From NCBI RefSeq assembly GCF_947492815.1, contig NZ_CANLOB010000003.1, positions 124,001 to 188,000 of the forward strand: DNA of 64,000 nt, in the 5' to 3' direction. Both the position numbers and the translations under genes were made by a program. The stretch's first letter is position 1. Each line of letters starts with the position of its first letter. Below, piece by piece: positions 57,250-64,000 of this stretch. The stretch comes from an uncultured Dokdonia sp. (GTDB lineage Bacteria > Bacteroidota > Bacteroidia > Flavobacteriales > Flavobacteriaceae). The notes beneath the pieces are model-generated. The model saw only the letters and a program-made list of their open reading frames with translations. It had not been told where the DNA came from and did no database searches.

Positions 57250-59232
57250 ATGAGTACGACAGAATTTGATGGAATTACATTTGATCTACCTAAAAACCAG
57301 AGTAATGTTATAAAGGTTATTGGTGTAGGAGGAGGAGGAAGTAATGCAATAAATCACATGTTTCACCAAGGTATAAAAGGGGTGGATTTTGTGATATGCA
57401 ATACAGATGCACAGGCATTAGAAAATAGTACAGTGCCTATTAAAATACAATTGGGAGTAGGGCTTACAGAAGGTCTTGGGGCTGGAGCAAACCCTGAAGT
57501 GGGAGAGCAGGCTGCTATCGAGAGTGAAGCAGATATTAAAGAAATGCTAGGCACTAATACGAAGATGATTTTTATTACTGCTGGAATGGGTGGTGGTACA
57601 GGAACAGGAGCTGCACCAGTAATTGCAAAAATGGCTAGAGAAATGGAAATCCTTGTCGTAGGGATTGTAACCATTCCTTTTCAGTTTGAAGGTAAGATGC
57701 GTAATGAACAGGCACAACGAGGGGTAGATCGTTTACGTTCTCAAGTAGACTCTCTTATTGTTATTAATAACAATAAACTAAGAGAAGTATACGGAAACCT
57801 TGGTTTTAAAGCTGGTTTTAGTAAAGCAGATGAAGTACTTGCCACAGCTTCTAGAGGTATTGCAGAAGTAATTACACATCACTATACACAAAATATTGAC
57901 CTTCGTGATGCTAAAACTGTATTGAGTAATAGTGGGACTGCTATCATGGGAAGCTCTACAGCGAGTGGATCTAATCGTGCTTTTGAAGCAATTACAAAGG
58001 CATTGGATTCTCCATTACTTAATGACAATAAGATTACAGGTGCTAAAAATGTATTATTACTTATCGTATCAGGAAGTGATGAGATCACTATAGATGAGAT
58101 CGGAGAGATTAATGATCATATCCAAGCAGAAGCAGGTAATAGTGCAAATATTATTATGGGTGTTGGTGAAGATGAAGCGCTTGGAGAAGCTATTTCTGTT
58201 ACAATTATAGCAACAGGATTTAATGTAGAACAACAAGATGATATTGTAAATATTGAGTCTAAAAAAATTATACATACACTTGAAGAAGAGCAAAAGGCAC
58301 AGCATGATTTAATGCCAGAAGCTACTACTCAAGAAACAACGACTATCTTAGAAGATATTCAAGAAGTTACTCCAGAAGTTGTAGTGCCAGTAGTACCAGA
58401 AAAAATAGTACACACATTAGACTTAGACGACTTTGAAGAAAAACCTGCTGTTCTTGTTAAGAAAGAAGCGGTAGATTTAAAAATGATACCTACTACAGAT
58501 GTTATCAGAGATATTGATGTGGTATATGAAGAGGTGCTTGCTGTATCTGAAGATGATTTTGAAATCATAGACACTACGGTTCGTCAAGAGGAGACTATCG
58601 TTGAAGAAACACCCCCAGCTCAAGAAGAAGTTACCGGAATGTTATCATTTGATCTTCCTATGCATGCAGAAGAAGAACCTGTAAAGAAAGAAGAAGTGAC
58701 AGAAGCTCCTGTTCTTTTTGAACTTGAAGAAGATATTGAAGCTATAGAGGTAAAAGATCCTATTGAGATTATTCCAGTAACAGAACTTTCTACTGAAGGA
58801 GAAAAGCGTTACAGCTTAGAAGACTATATGGAGGTAGAAGATAGTCTTGCTGCAGCAAAGGCATCTGAAGACACACAAGTAGAAGAGGAAACCATTGTAT
58901 TTGAAAAGAAAACAATTGCGCCAGAGGTAACTCCAGAAGATGAAAAAGAAGAAGAAGTAGACCCTATGAATAGTCCTATTTCTAAACTTTTAGTCGATCG
59001 CGCTGCAGAGCGTAAACGTAAGATGAAGGAATTTAATTATAAGTTCCATCACAATCAATCACGTATTGAAGAAATAGAGAAACAACCTGCGTATAAACGT
59101 ATGGGGATTGATCTAGATGATAAAACACCAGATAAGGAAGGAAACTTATCACGTACTACCTTATCTACAGATGAGAATGAAGATATACAGTTACGTAGTA
59201 ATAATTCTTTTTTACACGATAATGTAGATTAG
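57250..59232 (+). CDS. ftsZ: Cell division protein FtsZ with long C-terminal extension
   Basis: A 660-residue tubulin homologue. The GTPase core (about residues 1-330) has [16 protein letters not shown] and the T7-like [12 protein letters not shown]. The following 330 residues form an acidic, low-complexity linker and a basic helical tail ([20 protein letters not shown]). Typical FtsZ has about 380-400 residues; long forms are known in Bacteroidota. A terminator follows at 59257. Confidence 0.96.
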   Translation: MSTTEFDGITFDLPKNQSNVIKVIGVGGGGSNAINHMFHQGIKGVDFVICNTDAQALENSTVPIKIQLGVGLTEGLGAGANPEVGEQAAIESEADIKEMLGTNTKMIFITAGMGGGTGTGAAPVIAKMAREMEILVVGIVTIPFQFEGKMRNEQAQRGVDRLRSQVDSLIVINNNKLREVYGNLGFKAGFSKADEVLATASRGIAEVITHHYTQNIDLRDAKTVLSNSGTAIMGSSTASGSNRAFEAITKALDSPLLNDNKITGAKNVLLLIVSGSDEITIDEIGEINDHIQAEAGNSANIIMGVGEDEALGEAISVTIIATGFNVEQQDDIVNIESKKIIHTLEEEQKAQHDLMPEATTQETTTILEDIQEVTPEVVVPVVPEKIVHTLDLDDFEEKPAVLVKKEAVDLKMIPTTDVIRDIDVVYEEVLAVSEDDFEIIDTTVRQEETIVEETPPAQEEVTGMLSFDLPMHAEEEPVKKEEVTEAPVLFELEEDIEAIEVKDPIEIIPVTELSTEGEKRYSLEDYMEVEDSLAAAKASEDTQVEEETIVFEKKTIAPEVTPEDEKEEEVDPMNSPISKLLVDRAAERKRKMKEFNYKFHHNQSRIEEIEKQPAYKRMGIDLDDKTPDKEGNLSRTTLSTDENEDIQLRSNNSFLHDNVD

Positions 59233-59256
59233 AGAAAGAGCCAACTTGATAGACCT

Positions 59257-59297
59257 GAAACCTGAGAGTTATACCATAGCTTTCAGGTTTCTTTTTT
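59257..59297 (+). terminator. Intrinsic terminator after ftsZ
   Basis: GAAACCTGA (59257-59265) pairs with TCAGGTTTC (59283-59291) around a 17-nt loop, then a T-run. It closes the dcw cluster. Confidence 0.85.
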
Positions 59298-59331
59298 ATC
59301 TTCGCAATCCTAATAAGAAGGCGTTTATATA

Positions 59332-59346
59332 CGCTTTCGCGAAAGC
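59332..59346. repeat. Dispersed palindrome before the yqeY-like gene
   Basis: CGCTTTCGCGAAAGC with TA upstream, 8 bp before the next start codon, so it would lie in the 5' leader. Confidence 0.9.
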
Positions 59347-59354
59347 AAAAAAAT

Positions 59355-59804
59355 ATGAGTTTACAAACAGCTATAATGACAGCGATGAAAGAAGCAATGA
59401 AGGCAAAAGATCAAAATGCTTTAACCTCTTTGCGCGCTGTGAAATCTGCGATACTATTGGCACAAACTGAAAGTGGAGCTAAAGAAGAACTAACAGAAGA
59501 GCAAGAACTTAAACTATTACAAAAACTTGTTAAGCAACGTAAGGATAGTGCGAAAATTTTTAACGAACAAGGACGCGCCGATTTAGCCGATCCAGAACTA
59601 GCTCAAGCTGAGGTGATTGCTCAATTCCTTCCAGAACAAATGAGTGAGGATGCCATTGCTGCTATTGTAGATGAGGTTATTGCCGCTACGGGTGCTGCTG
59701 GTATGAAAGATATGGGTAAAGTAATGGGACAAGTAAATGCAAAAGTAGCAGGAAAAGCTGATGGTGGTACCATTGCTAAAATTGTGAAAACTAAACTTAA
59801 CTAG
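59355..59804 (+). CDS. GatB/YqeY domain protein
   Basis: A 149-residue helical protein of the YqeY family (MSLQTAIMTAMKEAMKAKDQ, then ALTSLRAVKSAILLAQTESG), resembling the tail domain of GatB. The family probably interacts with tRNA or the amidotransferase, but no activity has been firmly shown. It stands 122 bp after ftsZ, beyond the terminator. Confidence 0.9.
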   Translation: MSLQTAIMTAMKEAMKAKDQNALTSLRAVKSAILLAQTESGAKEELTEEQELKLLQKLVKQRKDSAKIFNEQGRADLADPELAQAEVIAQFLPEQMSEDAIAAIVDEVIAATGAAGMKDMGKVMGQVNAKVAGKADGGTIAKIVKTKLN

Positions 59805-59892
59805 TTCTAAGGTATATACTTAACTAATTTAATATCTTTACAGTCAAAATAATAAGCTACTCCCCCATTGTTATTAATCATGAATCATTACA

Positions 59893-61857
59893 ATGAGTAA
59901 GAGAATGTGTTTACGATTAACATTATTAGTAATGTTAGTATGTATAGGATCTAGTTTTGGGCAGCAATCTAAACTAGCACGAGCAGACAAAAAGTTTTCA
60001 CAATATGCATATATAGATGCTATAAAAATCTATAAGGATTTAGCATCAGAGGGGTATGAGTCTTTTAAGATGTATACCCGTATTGCAGATGCATATTATT
60101 TTAATGCAAAATACGCAGAAGCTGAAGAGTGGTATACAAAGATTTCTCAGAAGTATAAAGATTCCGTTTCTAAAGAATTTTATTTTAGATATTCCCAAAC
60201 ATTAAGGGCTGTAAAAGAATATGCAAAAGCTGATGAGGCAATGCATTTGTTTGCTTCTTTAGGAGGGGAAGATTATAGAGCTAAATTATTTATAGCACAG
60301 CCTGATTATGTTTCTGTAAGCGGATATAAGAAAAGCGATTATAAAGTAGATATGATACGCGAGATTAATTCTCGTTATTCTGATTTTGGTCCTGCGTACT
60401 ATAAAAACCAGTTAGTTTTTGCTTCTGCTAGAGATACAGGGGTGTTTTCAAGAAGAATCCATAAATGGAATAATCAGCCCTTCTTAGACTTATATTGGTC
60501 TACTATTAAAGAAGATGGTAGCCTCACACCTCCTAAGGAGTTTGTTAAAAAGTTAAACACAAAATTTCACGAGAGTACTAGTTGTTTTTCAGAAGATGGA
60601 AATACCATGTATTTTACCAGAAATAATTATACAGAAAACACATACGGTAAATCTACTGAAGGTGTTAACAAGCTTAAAATTTACAAAACAATAAAAACTA
60701 AGAAAGGTTGGAGTAGGGCTGCGGAGTTGCCTTTTAATGATAAAGAATATTCCTGTGCGCATCCTACATTAAGCAAGGATGGCAAATTCTTATACTTTGC
60801 ATCAGATATGCCAGGTACTGTTGGCTCTTCAGATATTTGGCGAGTAGCACTTATTGATGACGAAGCTTCGGGAGAGACAACCTATGGAACCCCTGAAAAC
60901 TTAGGAAGACCTATTAATACAGAAGGAAGAGAATCTTTTCCTTATATAAGTGATTCTGGTCATCTTTATTTTGCGTCAGATGGTCATCCTGGTTTAGGAG
61001 GATTAGACATTTACATAACACATCCATCTGAAGAAGAAGTTACGATACTAAGTCTTGGGAATCCTATCAATAGTTCTAGTGATGATTTTGCTTTTATTGT
61101 GAATGATAGTACAAAAACAGGTTTTTTCTCATCTAGTAGAAAAAGTGGTATGGGAAGTGATGATATCTATAAATTTGTGCAAAAAGAATTGCCTGAACCT
61201 ACTTGTGATATCACAATAAAAGGAGTTATTAAAGATCAAGACACGAAAGAAATTATTTCTGATGCTCAAGTACAATTGTTAAATCAAGATAATGAGTTAA
61301 TAGAAGAAGTGACTGTTTCTAAAAATGGTCAATATTCTTTTATGACTAGTTGTAATGAGCGTTATATAGTGAGAGCTAGCGCTGATCTATATTATTCTAA
61401 GGAAGCGCTCATAACAACACCTTCTGCAAATGAGACACTTACCAGAGATCTTGAATTAGAGAAAAGAGTGACAGAGGTGAAACTAGGGGATGATTTAGCA
61501 AAACTGCTGGATCTCAAACCTATTTATTTTGACTTTAATAAATCAGACATTCGTCCAGATGCAGCTCTCGAACTTTTAAAAGTAGTTTCTGCAATGCGTC
61601 AAATACCTACTATGAAAATTAGTGCAAGATCTCATACAGATAGTAGAGGGCGTGACGCTTATAATTTGTTACTTTCGGATAGAAGGGCGCAATCTACTGT
61701 AGCATATATTATTAGTAAAGGGATAGATGCTAGTAGAATTACAGGTGAAGGTTATGGAGAGAAGGAATTGGTAAATCAATGTTCTAATGGAGTAGAATGC
61801 TCAGAAGAAGAACATCAATTAAATCGTAGGTCAGAATTTATTGTGGTTAGTCAATAA
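59893..61857 (+). CDS. OmpA-family outer-membrane protein with TPR and PD40-type repeats
   Basis: A 654-residue exported protein (signal peptide, then GSSFGQQSKLARADK). Residues 30-130 are TPR-like (AIKIYKDLASEGYES), residues 160-430 hold PD40/WD-like strands (SEDGNTMYFTRNNY, SKDGKFLYFASDMPG, ISDSGHLYFASDGHP), about 440-530 a carboxypeptidase-regulatory-like fold and 545-654 an OmpA domain (PIYFDFNKSDIRPDAALEL). This layout is common in Bacteroidota near T9SS PorP/SprF genes, which are not adjacent here. It should bind peptidoglycan. Confidence 0.88.
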   Translation: MSKRMCLRLTLLVMLVCIGSSFGQQSKLARADKKFSQYAYIDAIKIYKDLASEGYESFKMYTRIADAYYFNAKYAEAEEWYTKISQKYKDSVSKEFYFRYSQTLRAVKEYAKADEAMHLFASLGGEDYRAKLFIAQPDYVSVSGYKKSDYKVDMIREINSRYSDFGPAYYKNQLVFASARDTGVFSRRIHKWNNQPFLDLYWSTIKEDGSLTPPKEFVKKLNTKFHESTSCFSEDGNTMYFTRNNYTENTYGKSTEGVNKLKIYKTIKTKKGWSRAAELPFNDKEYSCAHPTLSKDGKFLYFASDMPGTVGSSDIWRVALIDDEASGETTYGTPENLGRPINTEGRESFPYISDSGHLYFASDGHPGLGGLDIYITHPSEEEVTILSLGNPINSSSDDFAFIVNDSTKTGFFSSSRKSGMGSDDIYKFVQKELPEPTCDITIKGVIKDQDTKEIISDAQVQLLNQDNELIEEVTVSKNGQYSFMTSCNERYIVRASADLYYSKEALITTPSANETLTRDLELEKRVTEVKLGDDLAKLLDLKPIYFDFNKSDIRPDAALELLKVVSAMRQIPTMKISARSHTDSRGRDAYNLLLSDRRAQSTVAYIISKGIDASRITGEGYGEKELVNQCSNGVECSEEEHQLNRRSEFIVVSQ

Positions 61858-61869
61858 ACAATACATTTG
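61841..61869 (+). promoter_or_regulatory. Promoter of tRNA-Arg (TTG ... TACATTTG)
   Basis: TTG (61841-61843) and TACATTTG (61862-61869) are 18 bp apart, matching the Bacteroidota promoter. It overlaps the end of the OmpA-family gene and lies 17 bp before the tRNA. Confidence 0.65.
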
Positions 61870-61886
61870 CACAAGAATTTTACAAT

Positions 61887-61960
61887 GGCCTCGTGGCGCA
61901 ACTGGATAGCGCATCAGATTTCGGCTCTGAGGGTTGGGGGTTCGAATCCCTTCGAGGTCG
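61887..61960 (+). tRNA. tRNA-Arg (anticodon TCG)
   Basis: A 74-nt cloverleaf. Acceptor GGCCTCG pairs with CGAGGTC, D stem GCGC/GCGC, anticodon stem TCAGA/TCTGA with loop TTTCGGC (anticodon TCG, reading CGA), T arm GGGGG TTCGAAT CCCTT with two G-T pairs. CCA is not encoded. A terminator follows at 61963 and an IS begins at about 62005. Confidence 0.95.
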
Positions 61961-61962
61961 CT

Positions 61963-62003
61963 AAACGGGAGTTTTCAATATTATTTTGAAAGTTCCCGTT
62001 TTC
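61963..62003 (+). terminator. Terminator after tRNA-Arg
   Basis: AAACGGGA (61963-61970) pairs with TCCCGTTT; an inner TTCAA/TTGAA stem extends it. Followed by TTTC. The IS begins directly after it. Confidence 0.8.
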
Positions 62004-62059
62004 ATGGCTCAACGATAATTTATGGGGATTAGTTATCTTAGGCGTATAAAACAGATCGA

Positions 62060-62446
62060 TTGCATTTAGAAATATTATCGGCACTATTGCCATCGGATTT
62101 ACTTGATTATTTTACGATTACAGCTTTCAAGGAATTAGGATATATTTACTCAAAAAAAGATACATTCCATATTTACCTAGAAGAAAAGAATACATTGCCT
62201 CCAGGGTATTCAAAGCAAGAATACGAGTCTAAAGGATTTATTAGCAGCAAACAAATACAAGACTTTCCCATGCGAGGCAAGGCTGTTTATCTTCATATAA
62301 AGACTAGGCGTTGGCGTGATAAAAAGACTAAGCGTATAGAGATTAAAAATGATTACTCATTCATAGCACAGGGCAGTAAATTAACATCTGAACTCTCAGC
62401 TTTTTTAAAAGCTACAGGTAGAGACCCGAGAAGATACGATAAGTAA
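62060..62446 (+). CDS. ISAon1-type transposase, N-terminal region protein
   Basis: 128 residues from a TTG start (MHLEILSALLPSDLLDYF, then GYSKQEYESKGFISSKQIQD, ending in RDPRRYDK). It matches the N-terminal partner of ISAon1-type transposases, with a basic C-terminus. It overlaps the next frame by 38 bp, from 62409 to 62446. The transposase frame is +1 relative to it. Confidence 0.8.
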   Translation: MHLEILSALLPSDLLDYFTITAFKELGYIYSKKDTFHIYLEEKNTLPPGYSKQEYESKGFISSKQIQDFPMRGKAVYLHIKTRRWRDKKTKRIEIKNDYSFIAQGSKLTSELSAFLKATGRDPRRYDK

Positions 62447-63398
62447 TATAGCAAGTTATTACTGTATCTACTCGCGGACTCTACAACGCCATTATAAAAA
62501 ACAAATCAGCGGATTTGATAAGTGGAAACAAAAGCCACATTGCGAAGATTATCTGATTTATCCAGATAACATAGGGGCCTATTTAAGCCTTGATGAAGTA
62601 AGCCTATCTAAAGGAGAGATCTACACGTATTTAACCAATAAGAATGGGCGCGGCAAACAAGGTACGTTGGTAGCTTGTGTGAAAGGAGTCAGAAGCCAAG
62701 ATCTTGTAGCTGCTATTGAAAAAATACCTTTAGAAAAACGTAAACAGGTCAAAGAAGTCACTCTGGATATGGCTAATAATATGAATTTAACAGCTAAGAT
62801 CTGTTTTCCTAATGCTAAAATTGTCACAGATAGATTCCATGTCGTAAAACTGGTAACAGAAGCTTTACAGCATGTTAGGATACAACATAGATGGAAAGCT
62901 ATAGAAGATGAAAACAAAGCCATTGAGGATGCTAAAAAAAAAGGCGAGAAATACAAACCAATACTCTTATCTAATGGTGATACAAAAAAGCAACTCTTGG
63001 CTAGGTGCAGATATGTTATAGCTAAAAAACCAAGCGATTGGACTAATAATCAAAAACAAAGAGCTGAATTAATGTTCAAACTCTACCCAAACATTGAAAA
63101 GGCTTATAGACATACTCTAGAGTTTAGAAGTATTTATGAAGAGACATCTAAAGTAAGTGCCAAAAAAAGGTTTGAACTCTGGCTTGAGTATACAAAAGTA
63201 TTAGAATTTAAAAACTTCAATACAGCTGGAAATAGTATTAAATATCATCTTAAGACGATCTTGAATTTCTTTGATAATAGAAATACAAATGCCAATGCTG
63301 AATCATTTAATTCTAAAATTAAACTATTTAGAGCCAATCAAAGAGGCGTAAGAGATATTCAATTTTTCCTCTTTAGACTCCAGAAATTATTTGCCTGA
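62409..63398 (+). CDS. ISAon1-type DDE transposase (ISL3-like), start uncertain
   Basis: The frame is open from 62409 to the stop at 63398; no ATG lies early, and the conserved sequence begins about 62450 (SRTLQRHYKKQISGFDKWKQ). Catalytic candidates: Asp of LSLDEVSLSKGE, Asp of TLDMANN and VTDRFHVVK, and Glu of NANAESFN. Expression probably needs a +1 frameshift from the preceding frame, or an unusual start. No internal stop or gap is seen after 62450, so the element may be active. Confidence 0.78.
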   Translation, partial: KLQVETREDTISNIASYYCIYSRTLQRHYKKQISGFDKWKQKPHCEDYLIYPDNIGAYLSLDEVSLSKGEIYTYLTNKNGRGKQGTLVACVKGVRSQDLVAAIEKIPLEKRKQVKEVTLDMANNMNLTAKICFPNAKIVTDRFHVVKLVTEALQHVRIQHRWKAIEDENKAIEDAKKKGEKYKPILLSNGDTKKQLLARCRYVIAKKPSDWTNNQKQRAELMFKLYPNIEKAYRHTLEFRSIYEETSKVSAKKRFELWLEYTKVLEFKNFNTAGNSIKYHLKTILNFFDNRNTNANAESFNSKIKLFRANQRGVRDIQFFLFRLQKLFA

Positions 63399-63422
63399 TC
63401 CCCAGAAAATGTAATTGACCCA

Positions 63423-63719
63423 GTTTTTATCGTCTCTTCTGTAATTTCTAGTTTCGGCTCCAGCATTGAGAAGGTTAGTGAATTTTGAGAAATACTTGAC
63501 GACTAATAAGAGCTACATGTTAACCCTCTACTATCTCTTCTGGAATAAGGCTGTTAACTATTAAACCACAGTAGAAAGGATTTTTGAAAAGGTCACTAAG
63601 TTTCTTATCGCTGATGTTCAATCCTCTTTTTTGTAATCGTTTTATGACATATTATCATTTGCCTTCCATATAAACCTTGCTTCAATAATTTACCTTCTTT
63701 TGTAATAACAAAATTGGGT
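63423..63719 (-). pseudogene. Decayed large serine recombinase fragment
   Basis: On the minus strand, adjoining frames give PNFVITKEGKLLKQ, then RFIWKANDNMS, then KRLQKRGLNISDKKLSDLFK, NPFYCGLIVNSLIPEEIVEG, a stop, HVALISRQVFLKI, and finally NLLNAGAETRNYRRDDKNWV. Together these spell a contiguous part of the Recombinase domain region of large serine recombinases, broken by at least two stops and several frameshifts. The IS borders its C-terminal side and the decarboxylase-like fragment its other side. Confidence 0.7.
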
Positions 63720-63956
63720 GTTTTTACTTTCCCAAGATTTGCATTGGCAAAACTTGCAAAAAACATTACAGAAAATCGTGGTAATACAGACGCCAGTGTT
63801 CTAAAAAATTTCTTTGATGCTGGTTGGACTAAAGAAAATTTGATAGATACTATTTCTTTAGTGGGCGATAAAACCATCTCAAATTACATAAACAACACGA
63901 CGAGAATACCTGTAGATTTTCCTGTTGTTGCCCCATTAGAAACTGCATTTGCATAA
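63714..63956 (+). pseudogene. Truncated carboxymuconolactone decarboxylase-like gene (C-terminal part)
   Basis: 80 residues: ALAKLAKNITENRGNTDASV, then FFDAGWTKENLIDTISLVGD and ISNYINNTTRIPVDFPVV. This is the C-terminal half of an AhpD/carboxymuconolactone decarboxylase-type protein; the N-terminal half with the usual Cys-x-x-Cys is missing. No start or upstream homology is visible before 63714, where the recombinase remnant begins on the other strand. It is likely a remnant. Confidence 0.65.
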
Positions 63957-64000
63957 TCCCTAAATTATGCAGTTTTACTCTCAACAGCTCGCCATAGGTG

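Larger units (their letters stand above)
62005..63422. mobile_element. ISAon1-type insertion sequence with imperfect 28-bp inverted repeats
   Basis: Left end 62005-62032 and right end 63395-63422 match as inverted repeats in 21 of 28 positions, including a shared TCAA near the outside and GGGGAT inside. The roughly 1.4-kb element holds two overlapping frames: a short N-terminal region and a DDE transposase whose stop lies inside the right repeat. The flanks GTTTTCA and GTTTTTA could be a decayed target duplication, which is uncertain. Confidence 0.8.

Noticed and set aside
59246..59470. 74-residue reading frame after ftsZ
   Set aside because: It crosses the ftsZ terminator, the palindrome (read as YAFAKA) and the start of the yqeY-like gene in another frame.
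61887..62032. tRNA-Arg as an attachment site with a duplicated 3' end
   Set aside because: No second copy of the tRNA 3' end was found in the remaining 2 kb of the window; the element next to it is a DDE insertion sequence, which does not need a tRNA site.
62621..62956. 111-residue minus-strand frame inside the transposase gene
   Set aside because: Opposite to conserved transposase motifs; cysteine and serine-rich shadow composition.
63605..63877. 90-residue minus-strand frame as an intact gene
   Set aside because: Its second half matches a recombinase fragment, but its first half is antisense to the decarboxylase-like fragment; it is a chance fusion across a junction.

Overview
The window is chromosomal DNA of a marine-type member of the Flavobacteriaceae (Bacteroidota). 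The evidence is low GC content, starts without Shine-Dalgarno sequences, promoters of the TAnnTTTG (-7) type, gliding genes gldB/gldC, a T9SS-type C-terminal sorting domain, a very long FtsZ, and zinc-free S14, S4, L36 and DnaG. A Dokdonia/Krokinobacter-like genus is my guess, because I associate the recurring CGCTTTCGCGAAAGCG palindrome with that group; this cannot be proved from the window.

Layout. 1-15155: the translation supercluster, from the 3' end of fusA through rpsJ, the S10/spc/alpha blocks, secY, infA, rpmJ, rpoA and rplQ, closed by a strong terminator at 15192. 15296-16730: two tandem secreted paralogues of unknown function. 16829-30805: mostly metabolism (carA, eno, gltA, a guanidino-modifying enzyme, purT, a DUF885 lipoprotein, an aminotransferase, a fatty-acid desaturase) plus a DUF4397/T9SS secreted protein and rsmG. 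30943-33460: an ECF sigma operon (sigma factor, a single-TM presumed regulator, an outer-membrane protein) with its own ECF-like promoter. 33632-41953: a PLP decarboxylase, dnaG, an unusual response regulator, nadE, gldB, gldC, a small unknown gene, engB and an alpha/beta hydrolase. 42232-59232: a full division and cell wall (dcw) cluster, mraZ-rsmH-ftsL-ftsI-murE-mraY-murD-ftsW-murG-(lipoprotein)-murC-ftsQ-ftsA-ftsZ, with a putative MraZ operator upstream. 59355-61960: a yqeY-like gene, an OmpA-family protein and tRNA-Arg(TCG). 62005-64000: an ISAon1-type insertion sequence with 28-bp imperfect inverted repeats, next to a decayed large serine recombinase and a truncated carboxymuconolactone decarboxylase-like gene.

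The most striking signal not explained by genes is a dispersed family of short palindromes (core CGCTTTCGCGAAAGCG, often flanked TA...TA). About 18 copies lie in 64 kb. Most are between genes, one acts as a terminator hairpin, and several are read through in different frames inside gldB, dnaG, ftsI and murC. Three junctions also carry a second repeat (core TACTGAGCTTGTCGAAGTA), once apparently inserted into the centre of the palindrome. Other points worth attention: a terminator-like attenuator between rpsJ and rplC, a twin RNA-like element between eno and gltA, a response regulator with Glu at the phosphoacceptor position, and the repeat-rich spacers around murD and ftsW. I found no CRISPR array, defence island or other clearly new multi-gene system.
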